A stretch of DNA of 64,000 bases from Spongilla lacustris (GCA_949361645.1 OX442416.1:3030146-3094145); one strand, 5' to 3'; counted from the stretch's first letter, positions 1 through 11,862 are shown. Program-made: numbers and translations. Notes: generated by a model from the sequence alone, not told the origin.

Positions 1-281
1 AACCAATAAGTTAGAAACTTACTGCCGAGTTGGATTTGTTTTATTATTTTCGTAAGGGGAGCTATGCTTGACACAAATTCGATCTATAGCAACATTGTTA
101 TGTTAGCAATAGCCCACAACAGATTTTATCGGCCCGTGGAAGACATAAAAGTTAGGATAGTAAACCCTTGCTTTTGCGCTTGTGGTTGCACACGTTCTAT
201 ATAGTGCTCTACAGTTACTATATTTTAATAGTAGTCACGTTTCTTCCAAATGCTTGACGCGTCTGGTTTGTTTTCTTCAAA
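1..281. other. Unassigned left edge
   Basis: AT-rich sequence with no coding pattern or repeat that I recognise. It directly precedes the Lys-rich ORF and may hold its promoter, but no clear TATA element stands out. Confidence 0.4.
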
Positions 282-755
282 ATGCCGTCACGTCGATCGC
301 GAAGAGAAAAGAATCGTGCCTCGAATCGTGCTAAGAAGATTGCCAAGTTAAATGATGACAGTTGTGCTGACGAGTCGCAAGATATTGAATGTGAGGAGCG
401 CGACAGTTTTCACGAAGCGCATGAAAAAAAGAAGGCTTGCGACAGGAAGCACTACAAAGCCAATTCTGAGAGTATGAAGGAGAGCGCGAAGGCCCAGTAC
501 TGGCTTGATCCGGAAAGTAAGAAGGAGAGCGCGAAGGCCCAGTACTGGCTTGATCCGGAAAGTAAGAAGGAGAGCGCGAAGGCCCAGTACTGGCTTGATC
601 CGGAAAGTAAGAAGGAAAGCGTGAAGGCTTACTACGATCAAAATCGAGAACTGATTTTAGCCTCCAAACAAGCTCAAAATCAGGCAAATCCAAAGGCCAA
701 GAGAGTTATCTCAAGGAAAAAAAACAGCCGCAGGAAAAGAAATCCTACGAGGTAG
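282..755 (+). CDS. Lys-rich protein with 15-residue tandem repeats
   Basis: A 157-residue ORF with a clear ATG. The N-terminus is rich in Arg and Lys, like a nuclear localisation signal. The middle has three near-identical 15-residue repeats built on ESKKESAKAQYWLDP (45-bp DNA unit) flanked by degenerate copies, and the C-terminus is again strongly basic. Repeats of this kind, with alternating Lys/Ala/Tyr and Asn/Asp-Pro, occur in transposon-associated proteins of cnidarians and sponges, so a mobile-element origin is likely. It sits just left of the terminal repeat of the 795-4720 transposon but lies outside that element. No catalytic motif is visible and I assign no function. The near-identical DNA of the repeats implies recent expansion. 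Confidence 0.5.
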   Translation: MPSRRSRREKNRASNRAKKIAKLNDDSCADESQDIECEERDSFHEAHEKKKACDRKHYKANSESMKESAKAQYWLDPESKKESAKAQYWLDPESKKESAKAQYWLDPESKKESVKAYYDQNRELILASKQAQNQANPKAKRVISRKKNSRRKRNPTR

Positions 756-848
756 GAGTGTTTGCATGCAATGTACTATACCGTTTGGGTGCAATAGACC
801 TTATTCGACCGCAATTATGAATAAATTATTGCGTGACTTGCATGTGAC

Positions 849-2955
849 ATGATTGATTGTTTATTGAGAAAGGCGTCGCCGTTATTTAGTATGGCTGAAC
901 AATCGGATGCGTTTAAGCAGCTTGATGCAGTCGGGAAATCACGCTATAATGAGAAACTTGGTATGCTAGGCATAACAACAGATCCGTACATGACTCCAAA
1001 AGATGCTTGGGACTACAACCCCTCTCGTTGGCCTGACGTGTCGTTTCCCGACATTTGTGTGTATTTCATTCATACTCCATCTCCGTACGATTAAAAGCAT
1101 ACAAAAGTACAGAGGCATGGGCCTATTTCACTGCGGGATATGTAAGCGAAGTTGGATTGCTAAACACAACGCCACAAACGTGTCTTCTTTCTGCTATGGT
1201 ACACGTTATATATGCATGTTCATTAATTGTTACTTGTGGTATCAGATGCATTCACATTTTAGGTAAAGCATAGCCAGAAGATGACCTCTCCTCCCTTAAG
1301 GCCATGCATGGATAGGCGTTCAGTACGATGGCACTGTTATATGTGCTCATTGCAACTGTATGGCAGGTGCTGGGGGAAGCCTGTTCCCATGTGGCAGCTT
1401 TGCTCTATGCTGTGATGGCAAAGGCTAACCTTACAAAGGAGACTGCCTGCACTTCTGTGAAATGCAGCTGCCTTCAACCATCACACAATGCACAGGTTAA
1501 GCGCGTGCATGCATAAGTGCAGTGTGTGTGTGCATGTGTGCGTGTGTGTTTCAGTGTTTGTGTGTGTGCATGTGTGTAAGTCATTTGCATCCTTCATTTA
1601 AATGGTGTACAATTTTTATGTAATGAATACAGGCCCCTTATGTTCAAGTTGAAGATGTCAATTTTAGAAGTCCACTGGCATGTGATTCACCATGGGCAAA
1701 AAATTCTGCAAAGATTGCATCACCTCCCACATCGTTGGAAGTGGATAGGTTGTACAGTCAGCTACAAAGTGCAAATCCAAATGCTTGTATATTGTCTGTT
1801 GTTCCTGGCTATTCTGGTGCATTTGTCCCAACAATTCGTTTGTCTACTTTGCCACCATTGATGTCTTCGTACTTCAGTGCAGAAAAAATGGATCTACCAT
1901 TCAGTGACCTCATTGAGCAGTGTGATACAGTCTTCAACTCCCTCAGTGTTACGTGCGAGCAGGCACAAAATCTGGAGATGAAGACAAGAGAGCAGAGTAA
2001 GTTCAAACTATGGAACAAGTATATAGAGCTGGAAGAGTTACAGCTTCCATTTTCAAGCAAGTATCAGTGTCAGATCCATCTAACCCATCCATCACATTAA
2101 TAAAGAAAGTATGCTATCCAGACACTATCAAATTTCATAGTAACGCAACAAGGTTGGTATGTGCACATTGAGTGTTTTCTGTAATTATATATGTTACATA
2201 TTTTCAGCATTGATGCAATGATTAATATTCTTTTGACATCATATAGATGGGGTGTGGACCATGAAAATTCTGCAAGATTGAAGTACATGGAATGTGTTTC
2301 TATGCAACACCAAAACTTTCAGTTAATGAAAAGTGGGTTGCTAATACACACTAACTACCCGCATCTTGGAGCGTCACCTGATGGTGTCATTTCATGTAAT
2401 TGTTGTGGAAATGGAGTACTAGAAGTCAAATGTCCCTATAATACTAGACAGCTTTCCCTTGAAGAAGCCACAGATAGCATTGATTGTTTAGAAATTGATG
2501 ATGGGGGCGCTCTACATTTAATCAAAACACATCCATATTACTATCAAGTACAAGCACAAATGCATATATCCCAGGCTGCACATATGCAGATTTCGTTGTG
2601 TGGACTCCAAAGGGAATCCACATTGAACGCATTTATCCATCTGGCTGCTTTATAACCTCAATCATTGGCAAGATAACAACATTTTTTCGTCTAGTAATAC
2701 TGCCTGAATTGATTGGGAAATGGTTCACTAAGAGTAAATCAATTACTTTCAAGTACCAACAACTGTACTACCTCATCAAATGCAACAGAATGGTGTTATT
2801 GTAAAGTAGATCACGAAGACAATTTAATTGGATGCGACAATGTACAGTGCCCTATTCAATGGTTCCACTTATCCTGTTTAGAAAAAGAAAAAATCCCTAA
2901 AGGAAAATGGTATTGCCCAGACTGTCGATTTCAATATAAGTTTCTGTATAATTGA
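849..2955 (+). pseudogene. YqaJ-type recombinase/exonuclease with SWIM-like zinc motif and PHD finger, frameshifted
   Basis: The pieces appear in the expected order but in shifting frames. First is an N-terminal block (about 891-1230). Next is a Cys-rich SWIM-like motif followed by GEACSHVAALLY (about 1330-1480). A linker follows (1637-2150), then a probable intron with donor GTTGGT at about 2151 and acceptor ATATAG just before 2247. The YqaJ nuclease core (2247-2655) shows its signature residues: DHE, LGASPDG, EVKCPY and YYQVQAQ. Last is a PHD finger (2790-2935) with the Cys4-His-Cys3 pattern ending in WYCPDC. At least four frame changes separate the blocks, so no intact protein is made. YqaJ proteins are lambda-exonuclease-like nucleases; here the gene is presumed to be an accessory of the transposon. 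The PHD finger suggests targeting to histone tails, which is inference. Confidence 0.7.
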
Positions 2956-3003
2956 TCTATTTCAATATAAGTGATCTATTTCATTTTGCATATTGTAATC
3001 TTT

Positions 3004-3471
3004 TTAATCAAATGAAACAACAGATTGGCACATGTTACACAATGCAGCACTCACTGTAAATATACAATCAATAGTACAGGTACCAGTTCTATTTTGAAGC
3101 ACACCTTGTAAGATTGTGTACTTTTTCTTTAACTGACCTATCACTCGTTCTACATGAATTCTTACATGTGAAATTTCACGAGCCCGATCAACTTCAAGGC
3201 GTGTTAACTTCTTTCTTCCCTTTGTAAAAGGAGGAACGCTTACTCTGGCACAGTACAAACCTACACTTTCTTCTATAGTATATATATAGCTGCAATCCAC
3301 ATAGTGTTCAATAGGACATTCATGTTGCCATGCGTCATTGTAATCAAAGTGTAAATCCGTGGCATGAAGATAACATTCATCACATGTACAGCTTTCAAAG
3401 TCAGTCACTGACGTATTGCAGATAACACTTCCTTCAGTAGGTAACTCTGTGTGGCAACTACATGCATGCAT
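3004..3471 (-). pseudogene. C-terminal half of a DDE transposase (DDE_Tnp_4 / Harbinger-like)
   Basis: A 155-residue minus-strand ORF. It carries the family hallmarks PPFTKGRKKLTRLEVDRARE and then RIHVERVIGQLKKKY, where the Glu of HVER is the third catalytic acidic residue. It ends with a typical hydrophobic stretch before CQSVV. The upstream half with the first two catalytic Asp residues is not continuous with it: a 24-bp minisatellite at 3519-3686 interrupts. A separate basic minus-strand ORF at 3958-4176 (MPKVKKNRRRLYDQRKN...) could be the original N-terminus. The gene faces the YqaJ gene tail to tail, which supports one bipartite transposon. It is broken, so transposition in cis is not expected. 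Confidence 0.7.
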
Positions 3472-3518
3472 GTATGATAACCAGCTAACTTATAAGGTAT
3501 GCACATGCAAATGAAGAT

Positions 3519-3686
3519 GTGAATGAAGGTGACATGGTACATGTCAGTGAAGGCGATACAGTAGATGTCAGTGAAGGTAACCTAGTACATGTGAATGAAG
3601 GTGATCCAGTAGATGTGAGTGAAGGTGGCCCAGTAGATGTGTATGAAGGTGACACAGTAGATGTGAATGAATGTGATATAACTGGT
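3519..3686. repeat. 24-bp minisatellite in the transposon
   Basis: Seven degenerate copies of a 24-bp unit (GTGAATGAAGGTGACACAGT plus four bases), open in several frames. Partial copies lie in inverted orientation at about 3975-4040. It separates the two parts of the minus-strand transposase. Confidence 0.75.
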
Positions 3687-4800
3687 GACAGCAATGTCAG
3701 TGAACATGTTGATGTCTCCACAATGACTGATGAATTAAATCACTGTGCATTGCTTTTGCTTCAGTTGCTACCCAAACGGATTTAGCCATTGAAGGAAGAA
3801 GGATGTTACAAGGTGTGCTACTTTTGATGAAAGTGCATACAAGGCATCACATTCCACTTAAGTACAACATTGTAGTATCAGTTGCCACACTAGCCATTGA
3901 AGAAAGTGAAGTTTGAAGGTAAGCCACTTCTCTTATAGGGTGATAGAACATGCAGATTCATGCAGTGCATGCCCTCAGTGAATACATATACTGGATCACC
4001 TTCACTGACATGTACCATGTCACCTTCACATTTGCATCTACTGGATCCAGGGAATAACTTTTGCACCGATGCATATTCTTTCGTTGGTCATATAAACGGC
4101 GCCTGTTCTTTTTTACTTTTGGCATACTCGGAACTGATCTGCAATTAATTAACAAATTAACATGAATATCCAACACTTTGCGAGTTCATGACATACGAAG
4201 ACGGGTATACGAAGGGTTCAAAACATAATCTCCCAGTGCAGAAACCGTCGTAGAATACACCGAGCGAATTTAAAAAACATACATGTCTAAAGGAATGAAG
4301 CTAGCCTTACATAAACCATACTATATTAAATTAAGTGTTTGAACGATAAGTCACTAAGTTCTTACAGGCCATTCAGCAAAAACACATCCCCCAGTGCGTA
4401 ATGGTGCGCTACGTACAAATTCAGTAACACAGTACCTCTAATGTGTACACGAAGCAACGTAGCCTTACACAAAGCCTTTGTGCGCCATTTATAATAATTT
4501 TTCCAGCGTAACAGAGTTCAAAAGTCAAACAACATCGACTACTATAATGGTTACAACCATTTTTATGACATAAAGTCATAGCAAACAAATACAGCTTTAC
4601 TTACAACAAAAACTGTCGCACAAACAAATTTCTCTCGTCGATGTCACGTGACTTAATTAGTCAATTTGCTACAAGCGCGTGACATTTATATATTCATATT
4701 GGGGTCGAATAAGGTCTATATGTCCAACTTTTATTCACGCGCAAGGGACCGGTATACTGTGTGCATTATTCGTTTCTTGCGAGTAGTCTGCGAGTTATAG

Positions 4801-5990
4801 ATAGCAAGCTAGCAGGATATCAAATGGTCAATGAAGTTGCAGCTGGGCACCATGTAACAATGGCTCTGTCTATAGGCCCTCACCCCCAAACATAGACATG
4901 TGAGTTTACTGAATCATATGTTATATGCCTAACCAAGCTGCTTTTACAAATACAAATACAGGCCTACCTCATGTTTACATGTATTGTAGTCTACAGCTGC
5001 AAACATGTGAAGAAGATTCTCTGTGTCAACCTTTAATCTTATAGCTGTACATCTATAAAACCACAAGCCTACCTCCTTCCTGTATGCATACCGGCCCAGT
5101 GTGTGTTCAATGTGATCTCATAGCCTCTATGTCTGTTAAAGGTTTTATGCTTTGTTTGCAGGACTCCTGTTTTAATCCATCTATGGTATCCCAGCATGTG
5201 GAGCAATCCTCCAGTTCATAATCTGGAACCAATTCAACCTGTTTATCCTTTGTGTTTTATTTACAGCTCTTTTAAGAGCTATCAATCTGTCTAAGAGATT
5301 TATGCTTTGCAGGATATCAAATGGTCAATGAGGTTGCAGCTGGGCACCATGTAACAATGGCTCTGTCTATAGGCCCTCACCCCAAAAAATAGGCATATGA
5401 GTTCACAGAACTGCTTTTAATAAAAATACAGGCCTACCTCTTTCACATGCATGTGTTTACATGTACTGTGATATATTGTTGTCTACAGCTGCAAACATGT
5501 GAAGAAGATTCTCTGTGTCAACCTTTAATCTTATAGCTTTCTTTACATCTATAAAACCACAAGCCTACCTCCTTCCTGTATGCATACCATATATGGTGGC
5601 CCAGTGTGTGTTCAATGTGATCTCATAGCCTCTATGGCTGCTGAAGTAGGTGGAGCTATCCTCCAGTTCATAATCTGGAACCAATTCAACCTGTTTATCC
5701 TTTGTGTTTTATTTACAGCTCTTTTAAGAGCTATCAATCTGTCTAAGAGATTTATGCTTTGCAGGATATCAAATGGTCAATGAGGTTGCAGCTGGGCACC
5801 ATGTAACAATGGCTCTGTCTTTGGCCCTCACCCCAAAAAATAGGCATATGAGTTTACAGAATCATATGCTATACCTAACCTTATTTATAAAACTGATATG
5901 TTTATATTACATACAGCTACATGGCATGCGAATCGGGACCTACGTTAGTAGGTCCTATGTAGGATTTGAAGTGTCATGAATACGATTATA
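4801..5990. repeat. About 0.45-0.5-kb tandem repeat, three copies
   Basis: The block beginning GGATATCAAATGGTCAATGA occurs at about 4816, 5313 and 5764. Each time it is followed by AACAATGGCTCTGTC and then CCTCACCCC. The first two copies are nearly full length and include a stretch with AACCAATTCAACCTG; the third stops after about 220 bp. There is no convincing coding pattern. Confidence 0.75.
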
Positions 5991-6201
5991 ATTATGTTTC
6001 TCTGTCTATAAAACCAAAATCCTTTAATATATGCAATATATAATACCACCCCTCTACTCATAATTTATTAACATATTTTAAGTCTTATATTCGTTAATTC
6101 AGACCCACCCCCACACTGCATAGTTGAACACATTTACTATGGAAGGCCATTCCAAGACCAAATTGGACCAATAGAATTGAAGCATACCACCCCTTTGGCT
6201 C

Positions 6202-6209
6202 TATTTAAG
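6202..6209 (+). promoter_or_regulatory. Possible TATA element
   Basis: TATTTAAG lies about 120 bp before the ATG of the proline-repeat ORF. A possible 5'-UTR intron (GTAAAG near 6265, TAG just before the ATG at 6328) lies between. Weak, position-based evidence only. Confidence 0.25.
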
Positions 6210-6327
6210 CTGCTGCATGCCTCCATTTCATGCACATTCCTTACTGAGCTTTTAAGCCGGCGGGTAAAGGTAATTAACAAATTCTCCGGCAGTTTGTTTA
6301 TACTCTCCTTCATTCATTTCCATGTAG

Positions 6328-6969
6328 ATGTCAGATCAAGAGTCTATTGAGGACGATGTGGGAACCCGATTTTTGCAGGAGACTGAGTCGGAGGACGAAA
6401 TTCATCCTCCGACTCCTATAGCATTTACGCCACCACTCCCAGCCCTTCCAGATCCAATCCTGCCACCTGCGCCACTGGCTCCAATGCTACCACCTGCGCC
6501 ACTGGCTCCAATGCTACCACCTGCGCCACTGGCTCCAATCCTGCCACCTGCGCCACTGGCTCCAATCCTGCCACCTGCGCCACTGGCTCCAATGCTACCA
6601 CCTGCGCCACTGGCTCCAATGCTACCACCTGTGCCACTGGCTCCAATCCTGCCACCTGCGCCACTGGCTCCAATGCTACCACCTGCGCCACTGGCTCCAA
6701 TGCTACCACCTGCGCCACTGGCTCCAATGCTACCACCTGCGCCACTGGCTCCAATCCTGCCACCTGCGCCACTGGCTCCAATGCTACCACCTGCGCCACT
6801 GGCTCCAATGCTACCACCTGCGCCACTGGCTCCAATGCTGCCACTAATGCCACACCCTCCCTGGCTGGCACCATGGCCGGCCTATGGCCGTAGAGGCCGC
6901 CGGCGCCGGGCGCGAGGAGCCGTGTTTATACAGTATATTAAAAACTCATACAATCACCATTATCATTAA
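6328..6969 (+). CDS. Proline-repeat protein with acidic head and Arg-rich tail
   Basis: A 213-residue ORF in three parts. Residues 1-45 are acidic (SDQESIEDD, ETESEDE). Residues 46-170 are about 14 copies of a 9-residue repeat, LPPAPLAPM or LPPAPLAPI, encoded by a 27-bp minisatellite at about 6457-6845. The tail has PPWLAPWPAYG followed by GRRGRRRRARGA and a hydrophobic VFIQYI. The ATG follows an AG preceded by a pyrimidine-rich stretch, so a 5'-UTR intron could end there. The Arg-rich tail resembles the end of the small ORF at 11863-12036. No family is recognised. The mirror frame of the repeat is also open, so coding is plausible but not proven. Confidence 0.5.
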   Translation: MSDQESIEDDVGTRFLQETESEDEIHPPTPIAFTPPLPALPDPILPPAPLAPMLPPAPLAPMLPPAPLAPILPPAPLAPILPPAPLAPMLPPAPLAPMLPPVPLAPILPPAPLAPMLPPAPLAPMLPPAPLAPMLPPAPLAPILPPAPLAPMLPPAPLAPMLPPAPLAPMLPLMPHPPWLAPWPAYGRRGRRRRARGAVFIQYIKNSYNHHYH

Positions 6970-7400
6970 ATTTTAGCGTGTAAATAATGTGCGCATTTAT
7001 GTATCCATCCTGCTGCTTGCAAAAAGCAATATTTATAGTAAATTATATACATTTGGCATAAAGTAGTTGTTCGATTATAAGAAGCGGCTATCGATGTGTC
7101 AAAAAATTATTTATTTACTTTTAAAGAACCACCGACGGTGGTTTACCCAAATGCATTACGTGCATGAGCGATACGTACCCTCCTGCTTATTATAATATAG
7201 TCTATGCATGGTGGTTTGCACTCAATTTTATACTCATAGGCATAGATAGCGTCACTTTTTCGTCATATAATCGGGTGGTCTTTTGGTAGAACACCCAATG
7301 TTCATACCAAGGCTGCTAACTGTAGGGGTGTATCAGATCTACCGGAATCAGCATTTTATACGGGGATGCCTATAAATATTTATTGAATAAAAAGTAAGGG

Positions 7401-7797
7401 AACAAGATATAAAAATTTAATTAAAATAAAATTAGTGATGTAGGATTTGTAGACAGCAATTGAGTAAAAAGTAAGGAAACAAGGAATTACGGAAATTATA
7501 CAGCAATTGGTGAAAAAGTAAAGAAACAAGGAATTACGGATATTATGCATTCATTAAATTATTAATATTACATACCTACATTTAGCAGACTTTCAGGCAG
7601 GTAGACTTGCTAAATAATGTAGGTCTGTAATATTAATAATTTAATGAATGCATAATATCCGTAATTCCTTGTTTCTTTACTTTTTCACCAATTGCTGTAT
7701 AATTTCCGTAATTCCTTGTTTCCTTACTTTTTACTCAATTGCTGTCTACAAATCCTACATCACTAATTTTATTTTAATTAAATTTTTATATCTTGTT
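7401..7797. repeat. 0.4-kb palindrome (fold-back/MITE-like)
   Basis: Two near-perfect arms of about 190 bp (AACAAGATATAAAAATTTAA at 7401 and its complement ending at 7797) surround a short loop near 7590-7610. The arms themselves contain two direct copies of a motif with AAACAAGGAATTACGGA. No coding capacity. Confidence 0.8.
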
Positions 7798-8060
7798 ATA
7801 AATACGATCAATGTCCTAGCCATCATCAAGCAGCCTCATTTGTTAGACAACCCTCCTCTTAGTGTCTCCATCATTGAGACCGCATCCCCCGGTACCTTTA
7901 CCTACACTTCTCAGGTGTGCCTACCCATATGTTAAGAGAAGGAAGTGACTACTATTCTGACCCCAATCCATTGATCCCTCCAGCTGTTTCTGTTCTCAGC
8001 ATTCTAAGTGGAAATACAATTTTAACTTAATGGGTATAAATGTGAAGCCATTAGTAGTAC
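7798..8060. other. Short unassigned stretch
   Basis: A short open stretch (about 7800-7935) with one CAG/GTGTGC junction could be a decayed exon, but no family is recognisable. Confidence 0.2.
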
Positions 8061-8855
8061 CTTCTCTTCTACTCCCCTTTCCTCCCCTCTCCCTCCCCTC
8101 TCCTCTCCCTTCCCTCTCCTCTCCCTCCCCTCTCCTCTCCCTCCCCTCTCCTCTCCCTCCCCTCCCCTCTCTCTCCCCTCCCCTCTCCCTCCCCTCCCCT
8201 CTCCCTCCCCTCTCCTCCCTTCCCTCTCCTCCCTCCCTCTCCTCCTTCCCTCTCCTCCCTCCCCTCTCCTCCCGCCCTTCTCCTCCCTTCCCTCTCCTCC
8301 CTCCCCTCTCCTCCTTCCCCTCTCCTCCCTACCCTCTCCCTCCCTCTCCTCTCTCCTCCCCTCTCCTCCTTCCCTCTCCCTCCCCTCCTCCCTTCCTCTC
8401 CTCTCTCCCTCCCCTCTCCCTCCCTCTCCTCCCTCCCCTCCTCCCTCTCCTCTCTCCCTCCCCTCTCCCTCCCTCTCCTCCCCTCTCTCCTCCTTCCCCT
8501 CTCCTCCTCCCTCCCCTCTCCTCTCTCCCTCCCCTCTCCTCTCCCCTCTCCTCTCTCCCTCCCCTCCTCCCTCCCCTCTCCTCTCTCCCTCCCCTCACCA
8601 CCCTCCCCTCTTCTCCCCCTCTCCTCCCCCTCTCCTCCCCCCTCTCCCCCCGCTCCTCTCTCCCCTCTCCTCTCTCCCTCCCCTCCTCCCTCCCCTCACC
8701 ACCCTCCCCTCTTCTCCCCCTCTCCTCCCCCCTCTCCTCCCCCCTCTCCTCCCCTCCTCCCCCTCTCCTCCCCTCCTCCTCTCCTCCCGACCTACCCCTC
8801 TTCTCCTCCCCCCTCTCCCCCCTCCTCTCCTCTCCTCCCCCCCTCCTCCCACCCA
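8061..8855. repeat. Pyrimidine tract (CCTCTCC/CCCCTCT repeats)
   Basis: About 800 bp is almost entirely C and T on the plus strand, in irregular CTCCC, CCTCTC and CCCTCC units. The long Ser/Pro/Leu frame on one strand and Gly/Arg/Glu frame on the other are by-products of the composition. The tract could form triplex or G-rich structures. Confidence 0.85.
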
Positions 8856-9605
8856 TTCTCCCTTGTTGTTACACTTTCCCTTCTATTTACTGTACTACAC
8901 TAATGCCAGTTTACTTATACACTTATAACTACACTGTCAAAGAAGTGCTTATACATCACAAGCACCGAATGATAGCACTTCCAGTGGGTGCCATTGGGGG
9001 GTTGTATACTTATGGTAACTCTGAACATTGATAGAATGCCCTCCTTTTCTTCCCTGTAGCCACCAAAAGGCTTCCATAGACTCTGCAACGTTTCTGGAGC
9101 TGGTCTCTGCGGTGTTACATCTAGGCCTGCTATGTGACCGAACAAAGCAACTGAAGCCGCATTATTCATAGCCAAGCAAAACCGTTTATTGTGTGATGAA
9201 AAAAAAGTATGGCTGCATCTGAATGGTGTTTCTGTACACCTAATAGTGTGTAGTTGACGATGCGGCATACCAACCGTCTTGAGAATTTGTCTGTGCTTGG
9301 TGTTTTCATCCTAAAGCTACCCCTCTCCCTTACGATATCCGTATATAAATTGGCTGCGCGTTATTCAGGATTGCGATATGAAGAGTGCGCATGTGGTATA
9401 GTCTCTACTGCGATAATACACCAGTTAAATGGGAGGGATCAACGGGTATTCGATGGTAAAATGAACAAGATACAGCTCTCTCAAAAAACGCCATTTTAAT
9501 GAGGCCATGGCGCATTTAGCCGCAATGGATTTTTTTGGTTTACGGTATTGTCTAATTATGGACCCTTTTGTCCAGTCGCAAAGGGCTGTGAGAAATGAGC
9601 GGTCA

Positions 9606-10895
9606 AAAGTTAATTAATTCGCGGTTTGCGAATCAACGAATATTCCCGTATATCTTCTCAATGGGCCAAGCACGCGAGATTTTTCTCAGCGTTTGTCATG
9701 AGGGATTGTTAGTACAAGGTGGCGCTTCCCTAGGAGTGTCCTCGATGTATGGTTATAGACCTTATTCGACCGCAAATATGAATATATTATTGTGTGACGT
9801 GCATGTCATGTGAGTCGATGTGACGCGGTTGTGTGATTAAATTCCAGATAGCATGTTTGAATATGCATTAGTGGCCGATGTCACCAGACGTACTATTCGT
9901 GCTAGTCCCAAGTCCATGTCATAGTACGTCTGGCTTGCGAGACTACTTGATACGGTGGGAAAGTTACGCTATATAAAGAGAAGCTTGGTATGCTAGGGGT
10001 AACCACAGACCCATACAGTACTTCAAGAGACGTTTGGCCGGCCCACAAAGTGTTTTCTTCGGGGCATATCACAAGGGCTGTGTAAATCATGACAGCTCAA
10101 ACTCCGCAATTGAGGCGCAAAATCTCAACAAACCTACACTGTGATAACATGCTTTATATCTCAATACACCCACCAGACACAACTACACGTGGATTCTGCT
10201 TGGCGCTATACCACTTCTTGTTCTATCTTTACACAAAATGGCTCATAGAAGCCATTAAATTACCTTGTCTTGATTATGCTATAAAAAAAAACGAGGTGAA
10301 GTCAAATCAGTCCTATTACACCCACGGTATGATAGAGTGCTTATTTATGTCGCTGGTGTTCCTTTTTACCCTTTTCACGGAGGGCCAGATGGATTACAAG
10401 ATTGTTTTCAATACAGGGACGGCAGACTATAACCTCGTACCACGCGGATCACCAAATCGACAGAAAAAAACGGAACCAACCTTGTATGAAAGGTTTAGGC
10501 CTTGAAAAGTGATCGCTGATAGTTCCTGCATGAACTCACTCGCCTTTAGAGAACTTCGTGTCGCGTGTGATGTAATTGAACCGATATTGGACGTGTCGCA
10601 TGATGTAATTGAACCAATATTGGACGAGCGTGTGACATATATATTTCATATTGCGGTCGAATAAGGTCTTTACTATACATTTAGGACAATCCTAGGGAAG
10701 CGACGTCTTAAATAGGAAAAAATACAGCGACCCCACTAAAAATCATGGCAAATGTAGCGTCCTAACAATCCCTCATGACAAATGCTGAGAAAAATCTGGC
10801 GTGCTTGGTATTGAAGTGCCCCATACATGTCTATGGAAGATATACGGGAATATTCGTTGATTTGCAAACCGCGAATTAATTACTTAACGGATATA
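9606..10895. repeat. Inverted repeat flanking a nested transposon copy
   Basis: Sequence at 9606-9753 (AATTAATTCGCGGTTTGC..., GAATATTCCCGTATATCTTC, TTTGTCATGAGGGATTGTTA) is repeated as its complement at about 10673-10895. The two arms bracket the 9754-10672 transposon derivative, so that element appears to have landed in or near the centre of an older palindrome. Confidence 0.65.
9754..10672. mobile_element. Internally deleted derivative of the 795-4720 transposon
   Basis: The ends match the larger element: ATAGACCTTATTCGACCGCA at 9754 and the complement of AAGACCTTATTCGACCGC ending at about 10672. Inside, 9945-10020 resembles the N-terminal coding block of the YqaJ gene (GAGAAGCTTGGTATGCTAGG against the corresponding region near 950). 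The nuclease core, PHD finger and transposase are gone, so it is a non-autonomous copy. Confidence 0.65.
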
Positions 10896-11862
10896 GTTTT
10901 GTCTTGATTTTAGTTAAAGAATGGTTAATGGAATAATTTTTTGAAGTACATATATCATAATCAGACCTGCTTATAGTACATTATAGAGTTGTTTAAAATT
11001 CAAATTGAATTTTAAAAAGCAAGATGACCGCCTATATATGGGCCATTTCTGGATACGGAAAGCTCCCGACGATTCGTTCACTAGAACTTCAAAAACGTTT
11101 CTAGACAAACCTTACCTTTCATGAATTGGGTGGAATACATTCGAAACTCTTAATGATACGGATTTCACCAAAACCAGCTATTTTCCCGCCAAACTCAAAA
11201 GATGCTATCCATTGTACGGCGCATAGCCTTTACCGTAAAATGTATGGCACATGTGACCCGTTTCCAATCCCTGTCTAAATAATCTACGAAGTACTTATCG
11301 TGGTCCCCAGTCCTCCATGTATTGACAATACCACTTTTACATTAATTGGGGGGGGGGGGGGGGGGGGGGGGGGGATCACCCTTTCAAATTGTATCACTTC
11401 ATCATAATAGCTTCTACATGCTTTTCCTTTTAAAGTTTCGTTAAAAAGAAAGTAAATTAGCACACAAGTTTTATTTTGTATTTACGGTGGAAACTTTGTA
11501 TTATAAAGGGATTTCTATAAAGCGAAACATTGCGAAAGTAGACGCGTAGTTGTGTTTTTCAATTGAAAGTACTACATTTTGGAATATAGCATTCATTCAC
11601 CATTCATTGCTGTGTTTCTTCGTGGCGTTTCTATAAGGACTTATGTTTTGTGAATTAATTTGTGCATGACGTCAGTGGTAAAAGGTGGTTCACGTGACGC
11701 GTTTTATTTTACATGTATCCATGTTAGCCACACCTTTGCACATTTGTTCATATCATACGCGCGAGTGTGGTTTTAATTGCATGAGGTATACCATGAATGT
11801 AATCGGAACCAGAGATATTTAAAAAAAAAAAATACCCTATTACCTCTGTCGAAACCGCAAAG
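10896..11862. other. AT-rich unassigned stretch with a G27 run
   Basis: No gene was recognised. A run of 27 G residues lies at 11348-11374. Confidence 0.4.

Larger units (their letters stand above)
795..4720. mobile_element. DNA transposon with YqaJ/PHD gene and DDE transposase (ISL2EU/Harbinger-like)
   Basis: The ends are inverted repeats: TAGACCTTATTCGACC at 795 on the plus strand and its complement ending at 4720, with weaker identity running further in (AATATGAATA, GTGAC). Inside are two convergent broken genes: a plus-strand YqaJ-nuclease and PHD-finger gene (849-2955) and a minus-strand DDE transposase (3004-3471). From memory of the families, YqaJ plus a Harbinger-like DDE enzyme is the arrangement of ISL2EU/IS4EU elements; the superfamily label is inference. 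No unambiguous target duplication is seen. Both genes carry frameshifts, so this copy is dead. A deletion derivative with the same ends lies at 9754-10672. Confidence 0.7.

Noticed and set aside
8030..9031. 333-codon Ser/Pro/Leu ORF and its Gly/Arg/Glu mirror
   Set aside because: Produced by the pyrimidine tract at 8061-8855; low complexity in every frame, no conserved flanks.
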